A stretch of DNA of 64,000 nt from Wandonia haliotis (GTDB lineage: Bacteria > Bacteroidota > Bacteroidia > Flavobacteriales_D > Crocinitomicaceae): positions 372,001-436,000 of the forward strand of contig NZ_BAAAFH010000022.1 of NCBI RefSeq assembly GCF_039523435.1, in the 5' to 3' direction. The position numbers and the translations under genes were made by a program. Positions 25,785-34,833 of the stretch are shown one piece after another (position 1 is the first letter of the stretch; each line of letters starts with the position of its first letter). The notes beneath the pieces are model-generated. The model was given only the letters and a program-made list of their open reading frames with translations, ran no database searches and was not told the DNA's origin.

Positions 25785-27425
25785 TTATTTCGCGAGAAAT
25801 TCAGTCTGAAATTCGAAATTAACCACATCCCCGATTCCAGGATCAGGTGTCATTCCAAAGTCGGTTCTATTCAATGACCCACTACCTTTCAACACAATAA
25901 AGGACTTCCCGTCACGCTCACCTTTACCTATAAACTGAAAAGTAACATCGATTGTTTTCTTCACTTTTTTCATCGTGAATTCTCCTTTTGCCAGATACTC
26001 TTCTTTAGAAAATTCTACCCCTTTTACATTGAAAGTAATTACAGGATGTTTTTCCGCTTCAAAAAAGGCTGCATCGGACAATAATGATTCATCGCGAATT
26101 GCATTAAAAGTTGATATCGAACTTACGGGAATTGTTATGTTCATTTCAGCATTCTGCCAATCCTCCGGAACAGAGAAAGTTCCTTCGTAGGATTTAAACT
26201 TTCCTTTCGTTTTGGAACCACTTGCTTCCAGTGTAAAATTCAAGTTCGAATTTTCAGGGTTTACTACCCAGTCTCCTTTTGCTTCGCTTAGATCCAGCAT
26301 GTTTAGTTCTTTTTCCGCTCCATCTTCTCCTACCACAACTAACTTCTGTGTGGTAGTATCTAAGCCTTCTATCTCTGTCGATAATTCTTCCGTTTCGTGT
26401 TTCAGATAGGGTACAATAAGAATTGCCGATCCGATCAACATCGTTGCCACCGCAAAACTTCGGTTACGAAAAACCAAATGTAAAATAGGAATTACCAATG
26501 CTGAAGCAATCAACATGGCTATTACGGTAGAAGTTCCTCCAAAAGATTCATACATGAAATACAACATCCCTCCCAAAGCAACAAACAAAATGGGTAGGAC
26601 CATGGCTTTCAATAAAAGGAGTTTTGACTTCCATCCGGATACGTTCTCACTCCAGGACAAGATCGCTGCGTGAAAAACAGTAAGCATAGCCCCCAGGAAC
26701 AATCCTGCAAACATTTTCCCTTGAAGCACAGACAAATTATCAGCTTCTCCCACTTCACTGATCACCGTCAATGGCAAGAGTAATAGCATCGACAATCCAA
26801 ACGGAACTGCAGTATCTCGACCTTCTTCGACAACATTTCCTGCAACAATCGAAGACGCCAGAAAAGTAACCATAGCCACAAAAAGTCCGAAAGGTCCTGC
26901 TAAAAAGAATCCGGCAATTGACACACCGAAAAGAAAGAAAAACAGAAACCCTGTCTCAATACTCAGTTTTAGGGTTGATTCATTGTCACCTGCCACAAAA
27001 CCAAAGCGTTTCAAAAGGGAGAAAACAAGTACAAAAGCTATTGGAACAATTGCTCCCAAAACTCCTGTTTTCAACAAATCTGCACCTGTAAATCCTCCTC
27101 CTCCAAAAGCATACGTTGTATCACCCAACATCAGATACAACAAAGGAAATGCTATACCTATAAATCCTATTATTTTTTTGTTTTCTCCAACAAAACGGGA
27201 AATAATCAATGCTAAAAACAAGATCCCAACACTTAAGTAGAGCGGGTTTTGATTTATCTCCCCTGTTTCAAAAACAGTTAATTCTCCAAATGCATAGTAG
27301 GCTGTGAAAACCGTAGCCAATACAATAAACCAATGGTGAATATAACGTGGCTTATGGGCTAACTTCCCTATTATCGCCACAACACCTAAAATCAAAAGTA
27401 TAATTCCGACAAAAATATCTTCCAT
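25785..27425 (-). CDS. Polytopic membrane protein fused to a YceI-like domain
   Basis: A 546-residue protein. Start ATG 27425 (MEDIFVG) is preferred over an alternative 18 codons earlier. Residues ~1-375 contain about 11-12 hydrophobic helices with short loops. Residues ~410-546 match the YceI lipocalin-like domain (NSNLNFTLEASGSKTKGKFK, FTMKKVKKTIDVTFQF, GSLNRTDFGMTPDPGIGD), which binds isoprenoid-type lipids in free-standing homologues. The membrane half resembles no family I can name. The fusion implies a lipid- or quinone-related membrane function, with the YceI domain most likely periplasmic. Confidence 0.85.
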   Translation of the reverse strand: MEDIFVGIILLILGVVAIIGKLAHKPRYIHHWFIVLATVFTAYYAFGELTVFETGEINQNPLYLSVGILFLALIISRFVGENKKIIGFIGIAFPLLYLMLGDTTYAFGGGGFTGADLLKTGVLGAIVPIAFVLVFSLLKRFGFVAGDNESTLKLSIETGFLFFFLFGVSIAGFFLAGPFGLFVAMVTFLASSIVAGNVVEEGRDTAVPFGLSMLLLLPLTVISEVGEADNLSVLQGKMFAGLFLGAMLTVFHAAILSWSENVSGWKSKLLLLKAMVLPILFVALGGMLYFMYESFGGTSTVIAMLIASALVIPILHLVFRNRSFAVATMLIGSAILIVPYLKHETEELSTEIEGLDTTTQKLVVVGEDGAEKELNMLDLSEAKGDWVVNPENSNLNFTLEASGSKTKGKFKSYEGTFSVPEDWQNAEMNITIPVSSISTFNAIRDESLLSDAAFFEAEKHPVITFNVKGVEFSKEEYLAKGEFTMKKVKKTIDVTFQFIGKGERDGKSFIVLKGSGSLNRTDFGMTPDPGIGDVVNFEFQTEFLAK

Positions 27426-27544
27426 GGTAAATAAATTTAGCGTGAAGGTACAAAAAGAACTATAAACAGCAAAAAACATCTCTTTTTTATCTCTCGCTGA
27501 TGCGCACTATCCAATAGTAAGAATAGTACTCAGAACAAATTACA

Positions 27545-27572
27545 AAAAAAGCCGTACAAATGCACGGCTTTT
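27545..27572 (-). terminator. Terminator of pdhB
   Basis: A 9-bp stem (aaaagccgt/acggctttt) followed on the minus strand by T-rich sequence, 25 nt after the pdhB stop. Confidence 0.8.
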
Positions 27573-27596
27573 CAACAACTATATTTCGTTAACGAA

Positions 27597-28577
27597 TTAG
27601 TTTCTGTATAAAGTAGTTTTAATCGCTTTCACCAAACGCTCTACATTAGGCAACGCCTCATCAATTAAAGATGTAGAGAATGCAAACGGAGTATCTGTTT
27701 GAGTTACACGTTGTACTGGTGCATCCAGATAATCAAAAGCATACTGCTGTAAATGGTATGCAATCTCAGAAGAAATAGAAGCCAATGGCCATGATTCTTC
27801 CAACACTACGCAACGATTTGTCTTTTTTACAGATTCCACAACCGCTGCATAATCAATCGGACGAATTGTACGTAAATCAATGATTTCGCAGGAAACACCT
27901 TCTTTTTCCAAAAGTTCTGCAGCCTGATGTGCTACTTTTATGATCTTTCCAAAAGTCACAATCGTAACATCGCTTCCTTTTCTCTTCACATCCGCTACTC
28001 CGATAGGAATAACATACTCTCCTTCGGGAATTTCTCCCTTATCTCCGTACATTTTTTCTGACTCCAGAAAAACAACAGGATCATTGTCACGGATAGCAGA
28101 TTTCAAAAGTCCTTTCGCATCATACGGATTCGAAGGTGTAATTACTTTCAATCCCGGAACATGCGCATAGAAAGCTTCAAAGCTCTGTGAGTGCGTTGCA
28201 GCCAACTGTCCTGCCTGTCCGTTTCCTCCGCGGAAAACAATCGGGCAACCATATTGTCCACCGGACATCTGTAACATCTTTGCAGCACTGTTTATGATCT
28301 GATCCGCAGCCAAAATCGCAAAGTTCCAGGTCATAAATTCTACGATCGGACGCAATCCATTCATGGAAGCTCCCACTCCAATACCTGCAAACCCAAGTTC
28401 CGCAATCGGTGTATCAATAACTCGCTTGGCTCCAAACTCGTCCAGCATACCTTGTGAGACCTTGTAGGCTCCGTTATATTCAGCTACTTCCTCCCCCATA
28501 AGGAATACGCTTTCGTCTCTGCGCATCTCTTCAGACATGGCTTCTCTAAGTGCCTCTCTAAATTGTACCTCTTTCAT
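27597..28577 (-). CDS. pdhB: Pyruvate dehydrogenase E1 component, beta subunit
   Basis: A 326-residue thiamine-diphosphate-binding transketolase-like subunit. It shows SEEMRRDESVFLMGEEVAEY, RVIDTPIAELGFAGIGVGAS, EFMTWNFAILAADQIINSAA and GGNGQAGQLAATHSQSFEAF, then the C-terminal transketolase domain (SCEIIDLRTIRPIDYAAVVE). It pairs with the alpha subunit to decarboxylate pyruvate for acetyl-CoA; pdhA and the E2/E3 genes are not in the window. The gene is monocistronic, with a TACTTTTG -7 box upstream and a strong terminator behind. Confidence 0.97.
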   Translation of the reverse strand: MKEVQFREALREAMSEEMRRDESVFLMGEEVAEYNGAYKVSQGMLDEFGAKRVIDTPIAELGFAGIGVGASMNGLRPIVEFMTWNFAILAADQIINSAAKMLQMSGGQYGCPIVFRGGNGQAGQLAATHSQSFEAFYAHVPGLKVITPSNPYDAKGLLKSAIRDNDPVVFLESEKMYGDKGEIPEGEYVIPIGVADVKRKGSDVTIVTFGKIIKVAHQAAELLEKEGVSCEIIDLRTIRPIDYAAVVESVKKTNRCVVLEESWPLASISSEIAYHLQQYAFDYLDAPVQRVTQTDTPFAFSTSLIDEALPNVERLVKAIKTTLYRN

Positions 28578-28601
28578 TTCAAGTAAATTACAAATAACCT
28601 T

Positions 28602-28634
28602 GGCGTATGCAAACGCCGTGAGCTGTCAAAAGTA
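28602..28634 (-). promoter_or_regulatory. pdhB promoter and leader hairpin
   Basis: -7 box TACTTTTG at 28627-28634, giving a ~43-nt leader. Just after the expected start site the leader contains a small hairpin (ggcgt/acgcc arms at 28602-28606 and 28613-28617). Confidence 0.55.
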
Positions 28635-28709
28635 CAAAATTTAGTGAATAAAAAGCTTCCCGTTAAATTGAAAAACTTTCCAGTACAAAACCGATTCCTG
28701 CTAATTTCT

Positions 28710-30302
28710 TTACTGAAGAACAACTTTCTTAGTTCTACTCCCAAAACGAATAAAGTAAATTCCCTGTCCGTGACTTTCCAAATCAATCATAATGCTGTTC
28801 ATTCCTTCTTCTATAGCAACTTGCTCTATGACTTGTCCTATACCTGATAAAATCTGAACCTGATCCCCCTCCATATCGCCCAACGAAACTGTGACAACAT
28901 TGGTTGCAGGATTTGGGTACACAAGTAAATCTCCACTTTCCGGTACCGGCATCATCCCGGGTAGGTCATGCACACCATTGTCATTTGCAATTTCCGTTGA
29001 ATAAAATAATTGAACCGAATCAGAGTATTCCAGTAAACCGGCTACATTATCCAAATGATCCCCTCTCCGGTTCATAATAAATGCCAGATCCCAACTTTTC
29101 TCTTCCCCTGACAATAGTCCTCCGGTACTAATTGCTATATATCCCCTTCTGTCTCCCATAGGGTTTCCAATGGAAACTTCCGAAAGTCCTTCTCCGGTAA
29201 CAGGGTTGCCGGTAAAAGTATGAGAAGAAGCATCCCCTCCTCCAATATTTAGGAAATTAAAAGGGAATCCACCAGCCCAAATCCCTCCCATATACTCCCA
29301 ATAATTGGGAGTATATGGATTCGACATCGAATCACCAGTACTAATTCTACTATATCCTACCGATACATTACAAGTATAGTTTAGCGATTTGACGCCAAAC
29401 GCAGGAGGATTTTCTCTAAATCCATAGTTTCCATGACACGTTTCATCATAGGCTGTACCATTATAAAAATAGAGCATATCCCCCAGAGAATCAGATCCAC
29501 AATAGTCATTTTCAGGACAACCAATATCAGCATCCAAAGCAAACGCCATTCTGGAATCAACATAATCCGTAACACTCCTGTTGATAACCCGTACATTCAA
29601 AAAGGTTGACGAATCAATATAATCCGATGAACGATACTGGTACAGCATAAGGTGTACCTCTATTCCTAACGGAGTTCCTGGCGTAAATGTATGTGGTTCC
29701 GCAACATCATTCAAAATCATATATGCTACAGCATCTCCTTTTATCCTTGGGTAGTCCCCCTCTGCCGGAGTATAGTAGCCATCCTCATTAACATCAATGT
29801 AAGGTGCCTGATTATCGGCGATTCCCAATTCTGAATTGCCGTTGGCCGGCCAGTTTAGGATAGAAGAAGGTACTATATAATCTGCTTCCGTATAGTGTTC
29901 AATATGATAAATGATTTCTGCGCGTGTTACTTTCCAAATCGCAGGTGAATAATCGGATTGATACTCTACCGAATTGTACGAGTTATTATTCGATACAGGT
30001 CCCTTAAAAACATCTTTTTCAACCTGATACCAACCTCCTATTGCAACACGCTCTTCTCCTTCATCGGTAATGGCTCCGAACCAAAGTGCTGAATTAAAAA
30101 TCAACGGTTGAGAAAGCCCGTTGGTATCAAGAATACCGTAACCATGCCTGATATTCTCATCATCAAAAAAGAGACCGCCGTCATCCATTGCACGACACCA
30201 AACGGAATTTGCATATAGGTCGTTAGGAAAAGTTTGCCCCCAGGTAGAATGATATATGCCGCCACATATCAACGCCAGTACTAATCGGATAGTTGTTTTC
30301 AT
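28710..30302 (-). CDS. T9SS type A cargo protein (secreted, sorting domain)
   Basis: A 530-residue protein with a signal peptide (MKTTIRLVLALICGGIYHSTWG). It has a large beta-rich ectodomain containing Asp/Gly/Asn-rich loops and several Cys residues. The C-terminal type A T9SS sorting domain is visible (LLVYPNPATNVVTVSLGDME, GIYFIRFGSRTKKVVLQ). After export through the outer membrane the C-terminal domain is normally cleaved and the protein is attached to the surface or released. No enzymatic motif is recognised. It is transcribed alone; PheT is upstream on the same strand. Confidence 0.88.
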   Translation of the reverse strand: MKTTIRLVLALICGGIYHSTWGQTFPNDLYANSVWCRAMDDGGLFFDDENIRHGYGILDTNGLSQPLIFNSALWFGAITDEGEERVAIGGWYQVEKDVFKGPVSNNNSYNSVEYQSDYSPAIWKVTRAEIIYHIEHYTEADYIVPSSILNWPANGNSELGIADNQAPYIDVNEDGYYTPAEGDYPRIKGDAVAYMILNDVAEPHTFTPGTPLGIEVHLMLYQYRSSDYIDSSTFLNVRVINRSVTDYVDSRMAFALDADIGCPENDYCGSDSLGDMLYFYNGTAYDETCHGNYGFRENPPAFGVKSLNYTCNVSVGYSRISTGDSMSNPYTPNYWEYMGGIWAGGFPFNFLNIGGGDASSHTFTGNPVTGEGLSEVSIGNPMGDRRGYIAISTGGLLSGEEKSWDLAFIMNRRGDHLDNVAGLLEYSDSVQLFYSTEIANDNGVHDLPGMMPVPESGDLLVYPNPATNVVTVSLGDMEGDQVQILSGIGQVIEQVAIEEGMNSIMIDLESHGQGIYFIRFGSRTKKVVLQ

Positions 30303-30418
30303 CTCGCTCTATTTTTCTATTCAAACGACAAAACGTAACTACCTTATAAAACGTTGGAAATCAAAAATCCCGAACATCAAAAGATACCCGGGATTTTCAA
30401 GTGTTTTTCTAATCAAAT

Positions 30419-32854
30419 TTATCTTAACTGTGCATTTAACTCTTTCTCCAGTCCTTCCCGGATACGATTCATAATAGCATCAACCTGTTCATCTTTCAAT
30501 GTTTTTTCTTTGTCCTGAAAAACAAAACTTACCGCGTATGATTTCTTCCCTTCTTCCATATTTTTCCCCTCATATACATCAAAGAGTCCCACATCCTGAA
30601 GTAATTTCTTATCGGATTTTCTGGCGATATCCTGAATTTCAGCAAATGTAACCTGCTTGTCCAGCAATAAAGAAAAATCACGACGAACAGCTTGTGTCTT
30701 GGGCAATTCAGTGTATTTCACCTTATTCATAACAGAAGATTGTACGAGTGCGTCCCAGTCCAGGTCTGCAACAAAAACATCCTGTTTGATTCCAAAATAC
30801 TTTTTCATTTTTTTGGAAATCCGCCCCATCTCTCCGGTTTTTTGTTTGCCGGTAATCAGTTGAACTCCATCTTCCAAAAGCGAGCTTTTTAACGCTTTTT
30901 CACTTGTCATATTGGCTAATCCCAACCTGCCAAATAAAGCATTTACCAAACCTTTCATCGTATAATAGGAAACGACTTCCGATGTACTGTTCCAATTTTC
31001 CTGCTCTCGTTTTCCGGAAAGTATAATCAATAAACGCTCATTTTCGTGATAACCACTTTCAAACTTATGATATACCTTACCAAATTCAAAAGCTTTGATA
31101 TCTGAACGTTGACGATTTTGGTTATACGCAACTACTTCCAGCGAAGAAAATAAAAGCGTCTGACGCATAACATCCAGTTCGTTAGATAGTGGATTCAGCA
31201 TCCTTACATGCCGTTCAGGAAGCAAAACATCCTGCCCGAGTTCCTCTACATAAGCCGCTTTTGTAAGCGAGTTATTCAATAATTCAAATGCTCCAAACCC
31301 GACTAACAAATCAGCTACCTGATTTTTCAATCCCTCTTTATCCGGTTTGGGTCTATATGACAAGGAAGTATTCAGTTTTTCAGGAAGCGGTACGTTATTA
31401 AACCCGTAGATCCGCAATACCTCTTCGACTACATCTGCTTCTCGCTGTACATCTACCCGATAAGCGGGAACTTCCAGCATCCAATCGGCATCATTTTTTT
31501 CAACAACCGAAATATCCAGATTTGTAAGGATTTTCTCCATTTCTGTCTCCGGAATGTTTACTCCGATAAGCTGATTGCAACGCACAGAGTTGAACGATAC
31601 CTGAAACGGCTTAATAGGCTCAGGATAATTGTCGACAGGAGCCATTGCTACCTCTCCTCCCGCTACTTCCTGTATCAATAATGCGGCACGTTTTAAAGCA
31701 TACATCGTCAATTCCGGATCAACACCTCTTTCAAAACGGAAAGAAGCATCTGTATTTAATCCGTTTGCCCTCGCTGTTTTACGAACTGAAACAGGGTTAA
31801 AAACGGCCGATTCCAAAAAGATCGCCTTTGTCGAATCACTGACGCCTGACTGTATCCCTCCAAAAACTCCGGCAATACACATCGCTTCCGAAGCGTTGGC
31901 TATCACTAAATCCGTTTCCGAAAGTTTTCTTTCTTCTTCATCTAACGTAACAATTGTTTCCCCGGCTTTTGCCGTACGTACCCGCACTTTTCCATTTACG
32001 ACTCCGGCATCAAATGCATGAAGCGGAGTTCCTAATTCATGCATGACGTAATTTGTAACGTCTACAATATTGTTAATCGGACTAAGCCCAATTGTTCTCA
32101 ATCTTTTCTGTAACCATTCCGGAGATGCTTTAACCTCTACTCCTTCAATTGTTACACCACAATAGCGGGGACATCTTTCTCTGTCCTCCACTTCAATAGC
32201 AACGGGATTTATTACTTCTCCGACTTTGAACGCCGAAACATCCGGTCTATTTATTTCCAACTGAGCATTTTCATGTACATTCAGGTAGGCTTTCAGATCA
32301 CGCGCCACACCTATATGTCCCATAGCATCTGCACGGTTTGGTGTCAATCCTATTTCAATCAGGTAGTCATCTCCCAGGTTGAAGAATTCAGAAGCAGGAG
32401 TACCGGGAATTGCATCTGCAGCAAGCACCATGATTCCATCATGAGACTTACCCATCCCCAATTCATCCTCCGCACAGATCATTCCATGCGATTCAACTCC
32501 ACGAATTTTTGATTTTTTGATTTTAAACGGCTCGTCAGGATTCGGATATAGTGTACAACCAACTGTTGCTACCACTACTTTTTGCCCGGCTGCCACATTG
32601 GGAGCACCACAAACAATCTGTACGGGTTCTCCCTCTCCCAGATTTACGGTTGTAATATTTAAACGATCCGCATCCGGATGTCTCTCACACGTCAGCACCT
32701 CGCCGATTACCACTCCCTGTAATCCACCTTTGACGGCTTCTATTTTTTCGACACCTTCAACTTCCAGTCCTGTATCTGTTAAAATTCTATCGATACGTTC
32801 AGGAGCCAAATCAATTGCAATATAATCCTTCAGCCAGTTGAGTGAAATCTTCAT
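30419..32854 (-). CDS. pheT: Phenylalanyl-tRNA synthetase, beta subunit
   Basis: An 811-residue protein of normal length. It contains an EMAP/tRNA-binding domain (residues ~40-150, GVVIGEVLTCERHPDADRLN), B3/B4 editing (EVKASPEWLQKRLRTIGLSP, VTNYVMHELGTPLHAFDA), B5 and the catalytic-like core. The C-terminal anticodon-binding FDX-ACB domain (YTELPKTQAVRRDFSLLLDK) is intact. It forms the alpha2-beta2 enzyme charging tRNA-Phe and edits Tyr-tRNA-Phe. pheS is not adjacent, unlike in many bacteria. It has a leader with a stable hairpin. Confidence 0.98.
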   Translation of the reverse strand: MKISLNWLKDYIAIDLAPERIDRILTDTGLEVEGVEKIEAVKGGLQGVVIGEVLTCERHPDADRLNITTVNLGEGEPVQIVCGAPNVAAGQKVVVATVGCTLYPNPDEPFKIKKSKIRGVESHGMICAEDELGMGKSHDGIMVLAADAIPGTPASEFFNLGDDYLIEIGLTPNRADAMGHIGVARDLKAYLNVHENAQLEINRPDVSAFKVGEVINPVAIEVEDRERCPRYCGVTIEGVEVKASPEWLQKRLRTIGLSPINNIVDVTNYVMHELGTPLHAFDAGVVNGKVRVRTAKAGETIVTLDEEERKLSETDLVIANASEAMCIAGVFGGIQSGVSDSTKAIFLESAVFNPVSVRKTARANGLNTDASFRFERGVDPELTMYALKRAALLIQEVAGGEVAMAPVDNYPEPIKPFQVSFNSVRCNQLIGVNIPETEMEKILTNLDISVVEKNDADWMLEVPAYRVDVQREADVVEEVLRIYGFNNVPLPEKLNTSLSYRPKPDKEGLKNQVADLLVGFGAFELLNNSLTKAAYVEELGQDVLLPERHVRMLNPLSNELDVMRQTLLFSSLEVVAYNQNRQRSDIKAFEFGKVYHKFESGYHENERLLIILSGKREQENWNSTSEVVSYYTMKGLVNALFGRLGLANMTSEKALKSSLLEDGVQLITGKQKTGEMGRISKKMKKYFGIKQDVFVADLDWDALVQSSVMNKVKYTELPKTQAVRRDFSLLLDKQVTFAEIQDIARKSDKKLLQDVGLFDVYEGKNMEEGKKSYAVSFVFQDKEKTLKDEQVDAIMNRIREGLEKELNAQLR

Positions 32855-32856
32855 GT

Positions 32857-32939
32857 ATATTCCTTGTTTCTAAATTCAGATCGTAAATTTAAGGAATATG
32901 TGTGGAATGAAAACAGGAATTAGAGGTGAAACAAAGGTA
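32857..32939 (-). promoter_or_regulatory. pheT promoter and leader hairpin
   Basis: -7 box TACCTTTG at 32932-32939. The ~70-nt leader contains a 9-bp dyad (atattcctt/aaggaatat, arms 32857-32865 and 32891-32899) with an inner 6-bp stem, ending just before the ATG. No T-tract follows, so it is not an obvious terminator; it could influence translation of pheT. Confidence 0.5.
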
Positions 32940-32960
32940 TCTTGAATAAATTACTTGTTC

Positions 32961-33641
32961 TTATTTTACTCTTTGTTCAAAAAACTTCCACAACGTATCG
33001 TGTTGGGGAACCGGGGCAATTACTTTGATATTCTCTTTGGAAACCGGATGAACAAACGAAAGTTCACGTGCATGAAGGTGAATAGAAGCATCTTCATTAG
33101 AGCGTTTAGCACCGTATTTCAGGTCTCCCTTAATGACACATCCCATAGTAGAAAGCTGTACCCGGATCTGATGATGTCTCCCCGTATGTAACTCCACCTC
33201 TAGTAATGTGTACCTGTCTGAGCGATCCACAACTTTGTACGATAGTTTACTTAGTTTAGCCCCCTGTTTATCATCCTTCTGAACAAAGGACTTATTCTTC
33301 TCCGGATTCTTCTTCAAATAATTCTCAAGCGTAGCAGACTCCTTATCCGGTGTATTCTCTACAATTGCCCAGTATTTTTTTGAGACATCCTTTTCTCTGA
33401 ATTTTTTGTTCATTCTCTCCAGTGCCTTACTGGTTCGGGCAAACAATACGATTCCTGACACCGGACGATCCAGACGATGAACAACTCCCAAAAAAACGGC
33501 TCCCGGTTTGTCGTACTTAAGGCGGATGTATTCTTTCACTTTGTCACTCAGGGGAACATCTCCTGTTTTATCTCCCTGAACAATCTCACCCGCCTCTTTA
33601 TTCACGATAATAAGGTGATTATCTTCGTACAGAACTTCCAT
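32961..33641 (-). CDS. RluA-family pseudouridine synthase
   Basis: A 226-residue enzyme that isomerises uridine to pseudouridine in rRNA or tRNA. The catalytic Asp is in VVHRLDRPVSGIVLFARTSK, with the following KYWAIVE and the late RHHQIRVQLSTMGCVIKGDL motifs. It lacks an N-terminal S4 domain, so it is the short RluA/TruC type; the exact target cannot be assigned. It begins 9 nt after panB, so the two share a transcript. Confidence 0.93.
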   Translation of the reverse strand: MEVLYEDNHLIIVNKEAGEIVQGDKTGDVPLSDKVKEYIRLKYDKPGAVFLGVVHRLDRPVSGIVLFARTSKALERMNKKFREKDVSKKYWAIVENTPDKESATLENYLKKNPEKNKSFVQKDDKQGAKLSKLSYKVVDRSDRYTLLEVELHTGRHHQIRVQLSTMGCVIKGDLKYGAKRSNEDASIHLHARELSFVHPVSKENIKVIAPVPQHDTLWKFFEQRVK

Positions 33642-33650
33642 TTTCCTTTT

Positions 33651-34469
33651 TTAATAGGATTCGTTTTCATTCGGGAAATCAACGGCTTTCACATCTTCGA
33701 TATACCGTTGAAATGCACCTAACATCTCCTCGTGAAGATTTGCATATTTTCTGAGGAAACGCGGATTGAACTCATTATTGATTCCCAACATATCATGAAC
33801 AACCAACACTTGTCCGTCAACTCCTCCTCCGGCACCGATACCGATAATCGGAATGGTAACCTCTTTCGCTACTCTCGCAGCCAGATCAGCCGGTATTTTT
33901 TCCAAAACGATAGCAAAACAACCAGTTTCTTCCAGCATTTTTGCGTCTTCAATCAAACGTTTTGCTTCATCATCTTCCTTTGCTCGTACCACATAGGTAC
34001 CGAATTTGTAGATGGACTGCGGAGTAAGTCCAAGGTGTCCCATAACAGGAATACCGGCTGTTAGAATACGTTCAATGGATTCTTTAATTTCTTTTCCTCC
34101 TTCCAGTTTCACAGCATGTCCTCCGGATTCTTTCATAATACGAATTGCATTAGAAAGAGCTTCTTTGGAATTTCCCTGGTAACTTCCGAAAGGCATATCT
34201 ACGACAACAAGTGCGCGCTGAACAGCACGTACAACTGAAGATGCGTGATAAATCATCTGGTCAAGAGTTATCGGTAATGTAGTCTCATGACCTGCCATTA
34301 CATTCGAAGCTGAATCTCCGACAAGGATAACATCAATCCCTGCCGTATCAATAATACGCGCCATTGAATAATCATAACCTGTCAGCATAGAGATTTTCTC
34401 TCCACGATTTTTCATTTCCTGCAAAACGTGTGTCGTAACACGTTTCTCTTGTTTTCTGTGAACAGACAT
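33651..34469 (-). CDS. panB: 3-methyl-2-oxobutanoate hydroxymethyltransferase
   Basis: A 272-residue TIM-barrel enzyme for the first step of pantothenate (coenzyme A) synthesis. It has KISMLTGYDYSMARIIDTAG, VILVGDSASNVMAGHETTLP (Mg-binding Asp), HAVKLEGGKEIKESIERILT, VMGHLGLTPQSI and the Glu catalytic region AIVLEKIPADLA, then GIGAGGGVDGQVLVVHDMLG. It is driven by a TACCTTTG -7 box at 34489-34496. The RluA-type synthase gene follows after 9 nt. Confidence 0.97.
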   Translation of the reverse strand: MSVHRKQEKRVTTHVLQEMKNRGEKISMLTGYDYSMARIIDTAGIDVILVGDSASNVMAGHETTLPITLDQMIYHASSVVRAVQRALVVVDMPFGSYQGNSKEALSNAIRIMKESGGHAVKLEGGKEIKESIERILTAGIPVMGHLGLTPQSIYKFGTYVVRAKEDDEAKRLIEDAKMLEETGCFAIVLEKIPADLAARVAKEVTIPIIGIGAGGGVDGQVLVVHDMLGINNEFNPRFLRKYANLHEEMLGAFQRYIEDVKAVDFPNENESY

Positions 34470-34488
34470 TTCTTCAGTTTTTATACAG

Positions 34489-34496
34489 CAAAGGTA
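34489..34496 (-). promoter_or_regulatory. -7 box TACCTTTG of panB
   Basis: An exact TAnnTTTG match on the minus strand, 19 nt before the panB ATG. Confidence 0.6.
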
Positions 34497-34647
34497 AAGG
34501 TTTAATTGAATAAATACACGGCACTGCTGTTTAAACTAACCAGAAAACCGTTCCGTTCTTTGGTTCAGTCTCCTACTAACAATTCGATACGATTATATGA
34601 TTCTTTCCATTTACACTCCCCTGTTTATTCTTACTTTTATCCGCATC

Positions 34648-34823
34648 ATGAGTTTTGGAGCTGGACATATACAGGACATGAACAACCGGATTAAGCAAAA
34701 CCGGGACATGAAATCTTCGCGCAAATCCAGAAACGAAGAAAACGGCTGCAAAACAGCATACTCACAGGAATAGGCCTCGCTGCTTTGGCAGGAATACTCT
34801 GGTTAGTATTCGCTCTTAACTAA
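34648..34823 (+). pseudogene. Disrupted small membrane-protein gene (frameshift/deletion)
   Basis: One frame from ATG 34648 begins MSFGAGHIQDMNNRIKQNRD, a pattern I associate (from memory) with short Bacteroidota proteins ending in one transmembrane helix. It stops at 34771. A second frame, open from 34695, ends at 34821-34823 with a basic segment (FAQIQKRRKRLQNS) and a hydrophobic helix (LAALAGILWLVFALN), the expected C-terminus of that family. The middle ~30 residues are missing or scrambled, so this is either a decayed gene or a sequencing/assembly deletion. It lies just upstream of the DUF985 cupin gene. Confidence 0.4.
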
Positions 34824-34833
34824 CAGAAATAAG

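Noticed and set aside
34506..34694. 62-codon plus-strand frame before the cupin gene
   Set aside because: Low-complexity aromatic sequence; the disrupted small gene in another frame explains this stretch better.
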